A DNA stretch of 64,000 nucleotides from Paenibacillus ottowii (lineage in GTDB: Bacteria > Bacillota > Bacilli > Paenibacillales > Paenibacillaceae). Position numbers and translations under genes: made by a program. The notes beneath the pieces are model-generated. The model had not been told where the DNA came from. It did no database searches and saw only the letters and a list, made by a program, of their open reading frames with translations. Below are positions 7,501 through 15,753 of this stretch, piece by piece. The DNA lies in contig NZ_VIJZ01000001.1 in assembly GCF_006874425.1 (NCBI RefSeq), positions 124,001 to 188,000 on the forward strand. Reading direction: 5' to 3'. The first letter of the stretch is position 1. Every line of letters begins with the position of its first letter.

Positions 7501-9526
7501 TCGGATTGAAGGCATGGATTATTTTATCCGTATTTTGGGGGGGCTCGACAAGGAAACGTTCGTGCGTGGTTATGTGTATGGCTACGGTGATCGTATTACC
7601 AAAAAAGAATCGTTCAGCCACTTGCTCAAGGCATGTTATCCAAGTGACGGCGAGGATGCTGCATTGCTCAAGGAAAAGCTGAAGCACACTAAAATTACAG
7701 ATAAACGTCTGCTGGAGGCGGCAATGTATGCTCCGCAGTGGATTGAGATTGTAGCAGGTTATCTCGGATGGGAAGGACTTCGCAGTGCGGCATGGTACTT
7801 CCATGCGCATATCAATGAAGGCTTTTCGGCTGAGAAGGAAACGATTGTAGCTCATTACTCACCGATAGCCCCGCAGGATTTTAATGATGGTGCCTTCGAT
7901 ATCCACTGGTTTCATGAGGCTTATGAGACGTTGGGCGAGGAACGATTTGATCTGCTGTACGATTGTGCCAAGTATATTTCGGCTGGAGCCAATCATCGTC
8001 GCTCCCAATTGTTTGCGGATGCGACGCTAGGTAAGCTGAAACGGAGTGAAATGGAAAAATCAGTGGAAGACAAGCGAAACAAAGACCATTTGTTGACCTA
8101 TAGTTTGATTCCACTTGCAGAGCCGCCTGAACCAGATGTCCGTCAACGTTATGATTTTATTCAGAGGTTTCTGGAACAAAGCAAGAAATTCGGGGCACAA
8201 CGTAAGGCCAGTGAGGCACTGGTTTCACGAATTGCACTTGGAAATTTGGCACGTAACGCAGGTTATGATGACGTAACTCGTCTCGTCTGGGATATGGAAG
8301 CTCGCAAGCTGGATGACCTCCGGTCTTATTTTGAGCCCCATGCCTTGGATGAGACTACAACGATACAACTCGTCATTGATGATGAAGGAGCGGCAGATAT
8401 TGAAATTGTCAGCAAAGGGAAGACGCTGAAATCCATTCCGGCTCGTTTCAAGAAAGATGAGTATGTTACATCCTTGAAAGAGCTTAAAGTTGATCTGGTA
8501 GATCAATATCGCAGAGCTCGCAAAGAGTTGGAGCGCTCTATGGAGTCTGGTACCACCTTTATGGTAAAGGAATTGAGAGGACTGCTAGGTAATCCTGTGC
8601 TTGCTCCGCTGGTGCGCACACTGGTTTTCAAGGCTGGCGATCATCTCGGATATTTTAACGGGGATACATTAGCGTTGACTGCTCCTCCTGCTGAACAGCA
8701 TACTATTAAAGAAGAAGATAAGCTGATTATCGCACATCCACTTCATTTGTACGAAAGTGGTCGTTGGAGTGAATTCCAGAAGGACCTATTTGACCGTCAG
8801 ATACGCCAGCCATTTAAACAGGTGTTCCGTGAGCTGTATCTGCTAAATGCTGATGAACGTGCCAACGCGACAGTTTCCCGTCGGTATGCGGGACACCAGG
8901 TGCAGCCGAATAAAACGGTATCCTTACTAAAAGGTCGCCAATGGACGGTCAGTTATGAAGACGGACTCCAGAAGGTGTACTATGCCGAAAATCTGATTGC
9001 GAACCTGTATGCCATGGCTGACTGGTTCTCACCAGCGGATACTGAAGCTCCTACACTGGAGACGGTGCAGTTTTTTGATCGGGCAACCTATAAGAGCGTG
9101 CCTTTGGAGGAAGTTCCACCTGTTCTGTTCTCTGAAGTTATGCGGGACGTCGATCTGGTCGTCAGTGTTGCTCATGTAGGCGGCGTTGATCCAGAGGCCA
9201 GTCTGACGACGATTGAGATGCGTAGGGTCATTGTGCAGGAATCGCTTCGTCTGCTAAAAATCAGCAATGTACGCTTAGATGGGAATTATGCACGTATAGA
9301 CGGGAGTCTTGGTGAGTATGCGGTCCACCTCGGAAGCGGGGGTGTCTACAAGCAAGCGAAGGGAGCACTGCATATTATTCCGGTGCATTCGCAGCATCGT
9401 GGACGCATCTTCCTGCCGTTCCTGGATGAAGATCCAAGAACAGCCGAGATTTTATCCAAAATCACGTTGTTGGCTGAGGATCAGAAGATCAAGGACCCAC
9501 AAATTCTTGAACAGCTTCAAGCGTAA
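4559..9526 (+). CDS. Giant DUF4132-domain protein, 1655 aa
   Basis: The first ~1200 residues are almost wholly helical with repeated Leu/Ala patterns, suggesting a HEAT/ARM-like solenoid. The last ~350 residues match the DUF4132 family (relatives of E. coli YehI/MolR): a helix RRARKELERSMESG, the block HPLHLYESGRWSEFQ, DRQIRQPFKQVFRELY and, near the end, ARIDGSLGEYAVHLGSGGVY. The biochemical role of this family is unknown. There is no signal peptide, so it is likely cytoplasmic. It is co-transcribed with the 139-aa gene just upstream and sits behind a LexA-like box, so a DNA-damage or stress role is possible but unproven. The frame is intact over its whole length. Confidence 0.85.
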   Translation: MHQENNEQEYFATLKERAAQLGGQQQELAQYVVELGKLHYIQEVEEPFIECQRILKERAAESGQPLFKPLAEVLRALIGQMTGDVFAHLTEHVTEYPYSTGYERRPFRTSDITAHTSRVYKKMVQLIRMDCIGFSIMDYLTKKDYEPGRDYRVQETIGDWIAYELDNGNSQVLEALKAIIYGDNQAALLTRNMIKGMLLSHQEENYHMIGELLAAAKLQEGLRQSIVEQMDEGTPEALIYLLKVIIDQGFIRYSSVVRALAVWTGMGLESANQRVVRQLIEQAYDALTSSELRQEWLISSNANELYMSLWATAVHEERDLYGQVRQLMEQGAAYQKIVAQYVLSSTKNKDMRLEIAREYLDETDPELRYWILTNYTTDYFYEWVEGGTVANRIVKVARTPLLESKDERRKDFERLHNLFVHMKKGESIESSKVLDYVNLYHRSDAPIQKMLYLAGYDMDASWIGEIIALKEEISPNLRGEILNHFVQNTEDTVQRDFIFSSLSDKSMSIRGFAVAKARKLTLSEPEMQQMEALLKLKTGSLRQSVIGVLLSQAEEQLAGSLERLLRAKAELQRLGGLEILTKIYADPDRAQQYENLRALADIIQQPTAKEVQLLSKLGQEDAYTGTNGYGLYDPNVKEAWLEERVDLGDFRMADVFVSPLDKLKQFLNGLDELVHHHRDVEYTAEYYSGYKDTLLIGTNLRPLRMVQVDEVVDSRLSLYPLYEEWDRYLQESGIDARELLELVFYDRLEPMDRTLDRYYRYFSFNFGYQEQNKQKLLEGWRKDFAEQMYPLERINEVQKWMAELTYSDQVSTLINAYFMDTAGAETFDVIDFALNSLMQSMPKDRPTEDMGMFHLLSGPWVALEKGRVHDDETFRRFFHTFVNYAEWPGMENRFYSPLNLEDYFKAYEKGLIGVGEVYRELLASSDSRSHMSTLTNARNTWVSSKPEFLEIRRTVIDRLLEIELVRGDLPTEATPKVMGLSRIEGMDYFIRILGGLDKETFVRGYVYGYGDRITKKESFSHLLKACYPSDGEDAALLKEKLKHTKITDKRLLEAAMYAPQWIEIVAGYLGWEGLRSAAWYFHAHINEGFSAEKETIVAHYSPIAPQDFNDGAFDIHWFHEAYETLGEERFDLLYDCAKYISAGANHRRSQLFADATLGKLKRSEMEKSVEDKRNKDHLLTYSLIPLAEPPEPDVRQRYDFIQRFLEQSKKFGAQRKASEALVSRIALGNLARNAGYDDVTRLVWDMEARKLDDLRSYFEPHALDETTTIQLVIDDEGAADIEIVSKGKTLKSIPARFKKDEYVTSLKELKVDLVDQYRRARKELERSMESGTTFMVKELRGLLGNPVLAPLVRTLVFKAGDHLGYFNGDTLALTAPPAEQHTIKEEDKLIIAHPLHLYESGRWSEFQKDLFDRQIRQPFKQVFRELYLLNADERANATVSRRYAGHQVQPNKTVSLLKGRQWTVSYEDGLQKVYYAENLIANLYAMADWFSPADTEAPTLETVQFFDRATYKSVPLEEVPPVLFSEVMRDVDLVVSVAHVGGVDPEASLTTIEMRRVIVQESLRLLKISNVRLDGNYARIDGSLGEYAVHLGSGGVYKQAKGALHIIPVHSQHRGRIFLPFLDEDPRTAEILSKITLLAEDQKIKDPQILEQLQA

Positions 9527-9559
9527 AATAGAAATTCCGGTATAGAGAAGTTTATAATT

Positions 9560-9640
9560 AACTCAACGTTCGCACCTAGACAAGGTTTCCAATCATCGAC
9601 TGTATAGACGGAAGCTCAGTTTAGCTGCGGAGGTTGAGTT
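9560..9640 (+). terminator. Long-range hairpin after DUF4132 gene
   Basis: AACTCAAC at 9560-9567 pairs with GTTGAGTT at 9633-9640 across a 65-base interval, followed by only a short T/A stretch. It may terminate transcription. The rest of 9527-9754 shows no gene. Confidence 0.4.
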
Positions 9641-9754
9641 ATTTAATATCACGTACGAATGGCCACGTATAAGAAGATATGCGTAGAGAGTTATCTCTAT
9701 ATTTTAATGAAAAGCTTATGGCATCACAATTGACGATAATAGGAGAATACAGCA

Positions 9755-10249
9755 ATGATAAATAGCATCCTTTTAAAAGAGTACGCAACTGTGTATCAAG
9801 CGCAAGTTGTCGATTTAATTTTACATATTCAACAAAACGAATATAATATCGCCATAACCAAGGAAGATCAGCCTGATCTGCTCGATATTGAAAACTTCTA
9901 TCAACATGGTAACGGCAACTTCTGGGTGGCTCTTAGCGAAGACGAAGTAGTAGGGACGGTTGCCTTGCTAGATATCGGAAACCATAAGACGGCGCTCAGA
10001 AAGATGTTTGTAAAACAAAACTATAGAGGCAAAGCCTTGAATGTTTCGAATCAATTACTACAGTATGCCATAGAATGGGCCAAGGAACGGTCTGTTGAAG
10101 GAATCTACCTTGGGACTACACCGCAATTCGTAGCCGCTCATCGATTTTATGAGAAGAATGGATTTGTTAGTATAGCTCTTGATGAATTGCCAATTGGCTT
10201 TCCAGTTATGAAAGTGGATAAAAAGTTTTACAAATATACTATTCAATAA
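9755..10249 (+). CDS. GNAT family N-acetyltransferase
   Basis: The protein is a 164-aa acetyl-CoA-dependent acetyltransferase. A central strand EDEVVGTVALLDIG is followed by KTALRKMFVKQNYRGKALNVSNQL, the acetyl-CoA pyrophosphate-binding motif A region (usually QxxGxG/A; here NYRGKA). The C-terminal part AAHRFYEKNGFVSI is the usual GNAT motif B. AGGAG lies 9 bp before the ATG. The substrate cannot be read from sequence. It is a single gene with structured DNA on each side. Confidence 0.85.
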   Translation: MINSILLKEYATVYQAQVVDLILHIQQNEYNIAITKEDQPDLLDIENFYQHGNGNFWVALSEDEVVGTVALLDIGNHKTALRKMFVKQNYRGKALNVSNQLLQYAIEWAKERSVEGIYLGTTPQFVAAHRFYEKNGFVSIALDELPIGFPVMKVDKKFYKYTIQ

Positions 10250-10271
10250 ATAGCCTAGCCAAGATGATTCT

Positions 10272-10363
10272 GAAGGAATTCCTGCTAAAATTGACTTTGT
10301 GTTCGCCTCGCCGCTTTTCTGCCGAGCCGCAATACAAACTGTTGCCGAACAGGAATTTCTTTT
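10272..10363. other. Structured intergenic element (nested inverted repeats)
   Basis: The outer arms GAAGGAATTCCTG (10272-10284) and CAGGAATTTCTTT pair over 13 bp with one G-T. Inside lies a second, GC-rich dyad, GCCTCGCCGC/GCCGAGCCGC, around TTTTCT. A short T-rich run follows, so it may be a terminator for the acetyltransferase gene, but it is larger than usual. Confidence 0.45.
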
Positions 10364-10440
10364 GTTTAGGGTAGGTGTTTGCTAGAATGAAGAAGATCGT
10401 GTAAGTCTACGTTGAATTTACAACTGGGAGGGAGAAGAGT

Positions 10441-11424
10441 ATGAGCAAAAAGATTAAATGGGGAATTGTCGGTACGGGATGGATCTCGGATCAGTTTGTT
10501 GCGGATTTGCAGCACGTTACGAATGGGGAAGGATACGCAGTTGGATCACGCAATGTTGAAAGCGCTACCGAATTTGCAGCCAAGCATCAAATGGCACAGG
10601 CATATGGTAGCTATGAGGAATTAGTGCAGGATTCCGAAGTCGATGCGATTTACATTGGAACCCCTCATCCTTTTCATAAAGAAAATGTTCTAGCGGCTCT
10701 TCGAGCGGGCAAAGCTGTCTTGTGTGAGAAACCCTTCACAGTCAACAGCAAAGAGTTGGAGGAACTAATCAGCTACGCGCGTGACCATAAGCTATTTTTA
10801 ATGGAAGCCATGTGGACGCGTTTTTTGCCCTCGATTCGCCAAGTGCAGGAGTGGATACATGCGGGACGTATTGGTGAAGTGAAGTTGGTGAAGGCGGAAT
10901 TCGGTTTTCGCGTAGATTGGAACCCAGAGGGAAGATTATTGAATCCTGAACTGGGCGGAGGGGCATTATTAGATGCAGGAATTTACCCCGTTTCTTTTGC
11001 TTCGATGGTGTTTGGCCCTGAACCAGAACGTGTATGGAGTACTGCTCATATCGGGGAAACGGGCGTTGATGAGACATTTTCGATCATGCTGGATTACGGA
11101 AAAGGTCGCACGGCTATGCTTAACGGAGCAGTTCGTCTCGGACTGACGAATGAGGCATATATCCATGGGACCAAGGGCTATATCCACATTCCATCATTCC
11201 TGAATAGTACATCGGCTACTTTAGTTGTGGACGGTGAAGAGGCACAAAACTTTCAGGATGATCGCCCCTCTACAGGCTATGCTTTTGAAGCAGAAGAAGT
11301 CGGGCGCTGCTTGAACGAAGGTTTGCTCGAAAGTTCTACGATCTCTTTGGATGAATCATTAGGAATTATGAAATTAATGGATCAGATTCGTTCACAGTGG
11401 GGACTTCGGTATCCGTTCGAATAA
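10441..11424 (+). CDS. Gfo/Idh/MocA family oxidoreductase
   Basis: The NAD(P)-dependent dehydrogenase family acts on sugars, inositols or related substrates. The N-terminal Rossmann fold begins KWGIVGTGWIS (Gly-x-Gly near residues 11-13), and the family motif CEKPFT puts Glu96-Lys97-Pro98 in the usual place. The C-terminal half is the alpha/beta substrate-binding domain (GGGALLDAGIYPVSFA). Length of 327 aa is typical. GGGAGGGAG precedes the ATG. An extended -10 (TGCTAGAAT) about 50 bp upstream is a possible promoter. It has no functional partner nearby, so the substrate remains open. Confidence 0.88.
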   Translation: MSKKIKWGIVGTGWISDQFVADLQHVTNGEGYAVGSRNVESATEFAAKHQMAQAYGSYEELVQDSEVDAIYIGTPHPFHKENVLAALRAGKAVLCEKPFTVNSKELEELISYARDHKLFLMEAMWTRFLPSIRQVQEWIHAGRIGEVKLVKAEFGFRVDWNPEGRLLNPELGGGALLDAGIYPVSFASMVFGPEPERVWSTAHIGETGVDETFSIMLDYGKGRTAMLNGAVRLGLTNEAYIHGTKGYIHIPSFLNSTSATLVVDGEEAQNFQDDRPSTGYAFEAEEVGRCLNEGLLESSTISLDESLGIMKLMDQIRSQWGLRYPFE

Positions 11425-11506
11425 TCACATTGCTTCCAGGGGGCTTTTCAGGTTTTCTGGATCTTTTCGTTAACCCGTTTTTTATACATAAGTATTCCAA
11501 CTTTCT

Positions 11507-11545
11507 AGAGTGCTCAGCCCCAACCGGCTAAGTGCTCTTTTTTTA
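11507..11545 (+). terminator. Intrinsic terminator after the oxidoreductase
   Basis: A 13-bp stem with one mismatch and two wobble pairs (AGAGTGCTCAGCC / GGCTAAGTGCTCT) is followed by seven T. Confidence 0.85.
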
Positions 11546-11682
11546 TTATCAAGTTTCAAATGTGAATAAATAAAATTTTAATATTGTTCAGAATCGGTTC
11601 AGAAGCGGATGATAAGATCTTTTCACTAACAAAAGAATGAACCGTTTTACGGGGAAACTGATGAGCAAGCAACAAATAAAGA

Positions 11683-12199
11683 ATGCAGAAAGCGCTAATC
11701 GTGACGCTGCTGGCAAGTATAGTATGGGGACTACAACTTTGTTCATGCGGAAACGAAAGGGGAAACGTCAGTAATTGTGACTAAAGCGAATATAGTATCT
11801 TTTACCGATTCTGGCGGCGATGGTAATTCTGCAACGAATCTTACACCAATACCAATGCCAATACCTAAGTATGTACCTGTCACAGCCACAGTTCCTTCCG
11901 ATCAATATGGCAGTATAGGTTCTGGTGATACACTAGTGGATTTACAAAATGTATTTTTGGCTGCCGATCAGGATGAGTTATCGTATCATGCGGTTACTTC
12001 AGATGTATACGTAGCAGAAGTAGAAATAGCAAGTCAACAGCTTATGTTAAAGCCCAAATCAGCAGGAAGCACACAGGTGTTTGTGACGGCAGAGGATGGA
12101 AAAGGTGGCAGAGCGAGCGTATTTTTCACCTATACAGTGACTGGCTCTATTGCTGATGTGAATGTAAATCACAGTCCTGTTGAGCAGCAGCTTAAGTAG
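11683..12199 (+). pseudogene. Secreted Ig/cadherin-like protein, signal peptide frameshifted
   Basis: An ATG at 11683 opens a good signal sequence, MQKALIVTLLASIVWGLQL, but the frame then hits a stop. If one T is removed from the TTT run near 11735 the reading continues as VHAETKGETSVIV into the frame open to 12199, giving an Ala-x-Ala-like cleavage site at VHA. The body (about 140 aa) is rich in Asp, Thr and Ser and has one domain of the cadherin/Ig-like type (DGKGGRASVFFTYTV). Without the correction translation would start inside the mature part. It is probably the front of the same decayed surface protein as the next entry. Confidence 0.6.
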
Positions 12200-12208
12200 G
12201 GCATAGGA

Positions 12209-12754
12209 ATGGCTGGCAGAGCGACTATATTCAGGTTCATTAGGAACTACAGGAGGCATTTTCTTTTGTTCTTTTCACAGTATGTCGATGGTGGAGACGG
12301 TCGCATCGTGCTGCAATTGTTCTGCAACCAGGAATGTGATTTTTCTTATAAAATAGAAGGATATGAGCTGGAGGTTCACCAATTCATGAAAAACACGAAT
12401 CGCATGAACGTGTCCAGCATAGCACTATATCCGGTTAATCCATTAATACCGTATCTGATCATAAACAGCAACTTTTACGATTTCATGGGTGTGACAAATG
12501 TTGCCTATTTTAATCAAGAGGGTCATTTCTATAACCCAAGCGAGTTTAATACGGTTGCATATGTATTAAAATATTCTGGAATTGAGGTAGATGTGCTTGG
12601 AGAGCCTCATTCGCAGGGTCAATTGTTTCCTCAAGGAGGGACATTTGTGCGTAAACAAGGTATAACATGCGGATCGCCCATTTTTAATCAACAGGATGAG
12701 TGGCTTGTTTACCCGAAGGGTACTTACCAATATGTGGGCAGGCATACACTTTAA
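12209..12754 (+). pseudogene. Lamin-tail-like domain remnant
   Basis: This open frame has no credible start of its own. From FFSQYVDGGDGRIVLQL to the end it follows the pattern of bacterial lamin-tail (LTD) domains: opening S-x-Y-V-(D/E)-G, and closing with GTFVRKQGI, then DEWLVYPKGTYQYVGRHT, close to the family ending of R-K, E-W-x-x-Y-P-K-x-T, Y-x-G-x-H-T. It lies just behind the frameshifted secreted protein, so the two may be pieces of one exported protein with Ig and lamin-tail domains. The lamin-tail assignment is from memory of the family. Confidence 0.5.
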
Positions 12755-13078
12755 TTGATGAAGAAAGACGAGTCTGGAGCTGATTCAGAAGTGCGGGGGA
12801 TATGGAATAGACGCTGACGGGTGATGAGAAAGCAGATATGAGGTATGTAAGAAAGATGCCAATTCGATATGAATCCTCGTCGTGGCCGCCGTCGGCCTTT
12901 GGCGGGGTAACCATGATGCGCAAGCATCACGGTTACATGAGAATGAAATGTCTGCTTAATTCATGCCAGGCATTTTTTTGTGGTGTGATTGATCGGATAA
13001 TAAGTGAATTAGGATGTCCGAATAGCTTATAGCCATCCAGATAGGGGTACTCCTTTCTTGTAAAAAAGCTTGCGTTCA
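12755..13078. other. Intergenic stretch with one hairpin
   Basis: I see no gene in these 324 bp. A clear 12-bp stem (GTAACCATGATG / CATCACGGTTAC, one mismatch, 6-base loop) lies at 12907-12936, preceded by a GC-rich CCGCC/GGCGG dyad. There is no T-run, so it is not an obvious terminator. Confidence 0.5.
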
Positions 13079-14056
13079 TTACACGATGGGAACGCTGATG
13101 ATTCCGTCCTTGGTCAAAATAAATACCTTTCGCGGCCTTATTTTTGTGTTTACTGTTACGGATCGCTGCCCATCAAATCTAATAGACTTATTCTTATTGA
13201 TAAAGGTAAAAGAGGAAATTACCGGATTTAGTGTTGGGCGGGTATCAGTACCCGCACCGCCATTTCCGTTTAAAACAGCGGTTTTTCCTGCAATTGTTCC
13301 TTTTAAGAGAATGTCATGAATATGGCTTACCAGGATAAGCTTTACACTTTTTGATTTGCTTAGATTGGCTATAAATGCTTTATCATTCGGCGTTGTGACT
13401 GGAAATGCTTCACTGCTAGGGAAACTTTTGAACGACCCTGCTTTTGGCGGAACATGCATCACCACGACCACGTCTTTTTTTGTGTTTATCCCCTTGTTGA
13501 AGGTAGCTAAGGCGCTATTGGTAATTCCATACCTGGTCGGTTTCGCGACTGGTCCAACATCATTTAGCATAACCATCCGTAATTTCGGGGTGTTAATGAT
13601 ATAGTTCAGTCCATTTTCCTGTACAGTCTTGTTGCCTTTTCTTGGACCGATGATATTTTGGTAATTAACCAATGATCCATTGACACCATTTCTTTCATGA
13701 TTCCCGGGCACCATAAAGAAGGCGATGTTCGTTTTCCTGACGAATTTTTCCACTGCATTTTTAAAGAACATAAGCTGTTCTGCAGATCCTGAAAATACGC
13801 CATCTCCGCCATATAAGATAAACAGGGGTTTTGGCTTTTGCTTGCTCGCTTTGTCCAAGCACGATAAAAAAATCTGGTATCTTCTTATCGCATCCTGCTT
13901 GGCTTTCGTGAATGACTGCAAGATGGCGTTTCCCCAATCAAACCACGTGTCACCCAAAAAAACAAATTGAAAGTTCGGGTTCTTCTGATTCGCAAGCCTC
14001 TTATTTAAAACCTTTAGCGAAATGTCAGTTAGTGTCTCGATGTGTGTGTCTACCAA
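13079..14056 (-). CDS. Calcineurin-like metallophosphoesterase
   Basis: The metal-ligand motifs of the family are all visible in order: Asp-x-His (VDTHIE, residues 2-6), Gly-Asp (FLGDTWFD), the Asn of PGNHER, the His of VMHVPP and His-x-His (SHIHD). It should therefore be a two-metal phosphoesterase. The start is a TTG with GAGGG seven bases upstream and an in-frame stop 12 bases before it; this leaves almost nothing ahead of the first metal motif, so the N-terminus may be shortened. No signal peptide is seen. The cysteine-containing protein upstream, 83 bp away, may be in the same operon. Substrate unknown. Confidence 0.82.
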   Translation of the reverse strand: MVDTHIETLTDISLKVLNKRLANQKNPNFQFVFLGDTWFDWGNAILQSFTKAKQDAIRRYQIFLSCLDKASKQKPKPLFILYGGDGVFSGSAEQLMFFKNAVEKFVRKTNIAFFMVPGNHERNGVNGSLVNYQNIIGPRKGNKTVQENGLNYIINTPKLRMVMLNDVGPVAKPTRYGITNSALATFNKGINTKKDVVVVMHVPPKAGSFKSFPSSEAFPVTTPNDKAFIANLSKSKSVKLILVSHIHDILLKGTIAGKTAVLNGNGGAGTDTRPTLNPVISSFTFINKNKSIRFDGQRSVTVNTKIRPRKVFILTKDGIISVPIV

Positions 14057-14139
14057 TGTAATCCCTCACAATTGTCATTGATTTTAGTCAACTGCTCTGC
14101 GGTTGTTTTTAAAGCCACAACAAATTGCACAAATGGTGG

Positions 14140-14883
14140 TCAATGATAGGTCAATATTCGTTTTATCGAGGTATGATTCAACCTTGTAATTATTACAGTC
14201 GTCCCCTCCTTGGGGTTGAAGCCGGTGATTGGGTGGAGAGTGATATTTGTTTCCTTCCCGGCTGAAGCAGATCCACGATCTGAGGCAACGGATTGAAAGT
14301 GAGGACTCATTTTTCTGACAATCCAGTGAGCGTACCACACCCTGTCTGGTTTATTTTGCAGTTTCGTATTCCATTGGCAATGAGGAATTCCGGACTTTTG
14401 CCAAAAGAGAAACTTGCCATTCTTGATATCCCATAAATGGTTGATTTTCTGAAAACGGATGCCCATACAATCCCCCGGATAAATGATGTTTGGTTTGCGT
14501 ACCGTGCCAGGTGCCGGTTGAGAACACGGGTTGCCCGGCTTAGGCACAGGACGATCAAGATTTCTGAAAGGTGTTATTTGTACTGCTTCCAATCGGGATA
14601 TAGGAATAAATAAATTTTCAAGAAAGATCGAGTTTTTGTCTTTACTGTTACGAATGTTCCAGTGCCGTAGCAAAATCCCATCCAGTGATTTCAAATTCGT
14701 CGTATCTAACGTTTTGGAAATGTGGATCAGTGTATTACCCAGTTTCTTTACTGCTCCCACCAACCTGCCATTATGGACACAGTGACACCCGCCTGAGTAC
14801 GTTTGACATTGCGATGCTATACAGCCGTCCGCGGTCGGTCGATACAATACCCCGATACAAGATCCTTGGCGTATGATTGCCAA
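14140..14883 (-). CDS. Hypothetical protein with Cys-rich N-terminus
   Basis: I do not recognise this 247-aa protein. The first 40 residues hold five cysteines (SCIG, DGCIASQC, GGCHCVHNG), which could form disulfides or bind metal or a cofactor, but there is no signal peptide. A second region has PRKPNIIYPGDCMGIRF-like beta strands with a further Cys, and many Lys/Trp/His residues. I chose the TTG at 14883 because AGGGGGAG ends five bases before it; ATG 14904 is in frame without a site. It precedes the metallophosphoesterase in the same direction. Confidence 0.55.
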   Translation of the reverse strand: MAIIRQGSCIGVLYRPTADGCIASQCQTYSGGCHCVHNGRLVGAVKKLGNTLIHISKTLDTTNLKSLDGILLRHWNIRNSKDKNSIFLENLFIPISRLEAVQITPFRNLDRPVPKPGNPCSQPAPGTVRKPNIIYPGDCMGIRFQKINHLWDIKNGKFLFWQKSGIPHCQWNTKLQNKPDRVWYAHWIVRKMSPHFQSVASDRGSASAGKETNITLHPITGFNPKEGTTVIITRLNHTSIKRILTYH

Positions 14884-15154
14884 ATTTTCTCCCCCTTCAC
14901 ACATAAGGTATTTTCTATGATATGGATGTAGGAAAGGGATTGTATAGGCAGTCGTACCGTCAAAACGCAGGAAATTTAGCGTCTATTGCCTGTTCTTTGT
15001 TATAGATTATGTTGGCATTAGATGCCAAAGATAAGAGAGAGTGTCTAATTGGCTACATGGGGGCCTCAAGATCAGAAGATAGTTCTTAGGGGGTTTTGCT
15101 GCGATACATAGGCAAATCTACGATGAACTTGTGCCAATTACGGATTTGACCTAT

Positions 15155-15576
15155 CAGTCATTCAGACAAATTGTTCTGTATTCAGGATACATTCGCCGGG
15201 GTGGGGGAAATCGCTATGACACCCATTTAATTTAGCATTCTCTTTCAGCTTTGTATGATGTTCCCCATGGTGCTGGTCTCGCAGTCGTTTATCCGGCATG
15301 GATGAATTGGCATCTACCCATGAATCCAACAAGATATGAACAATTTGCACGAAATGTATTCGACTTGCAACAGCGGAAGCAGGCATCGAGGCGTCAACCA
15401 ACTGGTTTGTTAGTATCGGTGCTCCGGTCAAACTAGAGCAAGTTCATATCGAAAAGGACAAAATTGAAGAGATTGCCTCCTATATTTACCGAACTATTGA
15501 AATGGCTCGGATGCAATTCCTTTATCCGAAAGAAACGATAGTTGAATTGTTGAACCATATGTATAAAATCATGTAA
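15155..15576 (+). pseudogene. Iron-containing (butanol-type) alcohol dehydrogenase remnant
   Basis: Only the C-terminal third remains and it is broken in two ways. RRGGGNRYDTHLI is followed by an in-frame TAG (15233-15235) where the family has Glu, then HSLSALYDVPHGAGLAVVYP, the metal-binding His region of NADH-dependent butanol dehydrogenases (YugJ/BdhA type). After NVF (about 15360) the sense shifts by one base and continues AEAGIEASTNWFVSIGAPVK to MYKIM and a stop at 15576. The N-terminal nucleotide-binding domain is absent from 14905-15155, where I see no gene. Confidence 0.8.
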
Positions 15577-15602
15577 TAAACATAAGACGACATTAATAAG
15601 AC

Positions 15603-15651
15603 AGCGGTAGTCTCGGACTTTATTTATAGTTCAAGGCTGCCGCTCGTTTTT
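15603..15651 (+). terminator. Terminator after the dehydrogenase remnant
   Basis: AGCGGTAG (15603-15610) pairs with CTGCCGCT (15637-15644), one G-T, followed by seven T after CG. It is a relic of the once-functional gene. Confidence 0.6.
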
Positions 15652-15753
15652 TTGTTGGAGTCAGTCTAAAACTTTATTTTCTTCGGAAATCTAATGCCCC
15701 GCCTTATTCAGCAGAATGATCCCAAATATCTTCAATTAAGTTAGTCCATCTCG

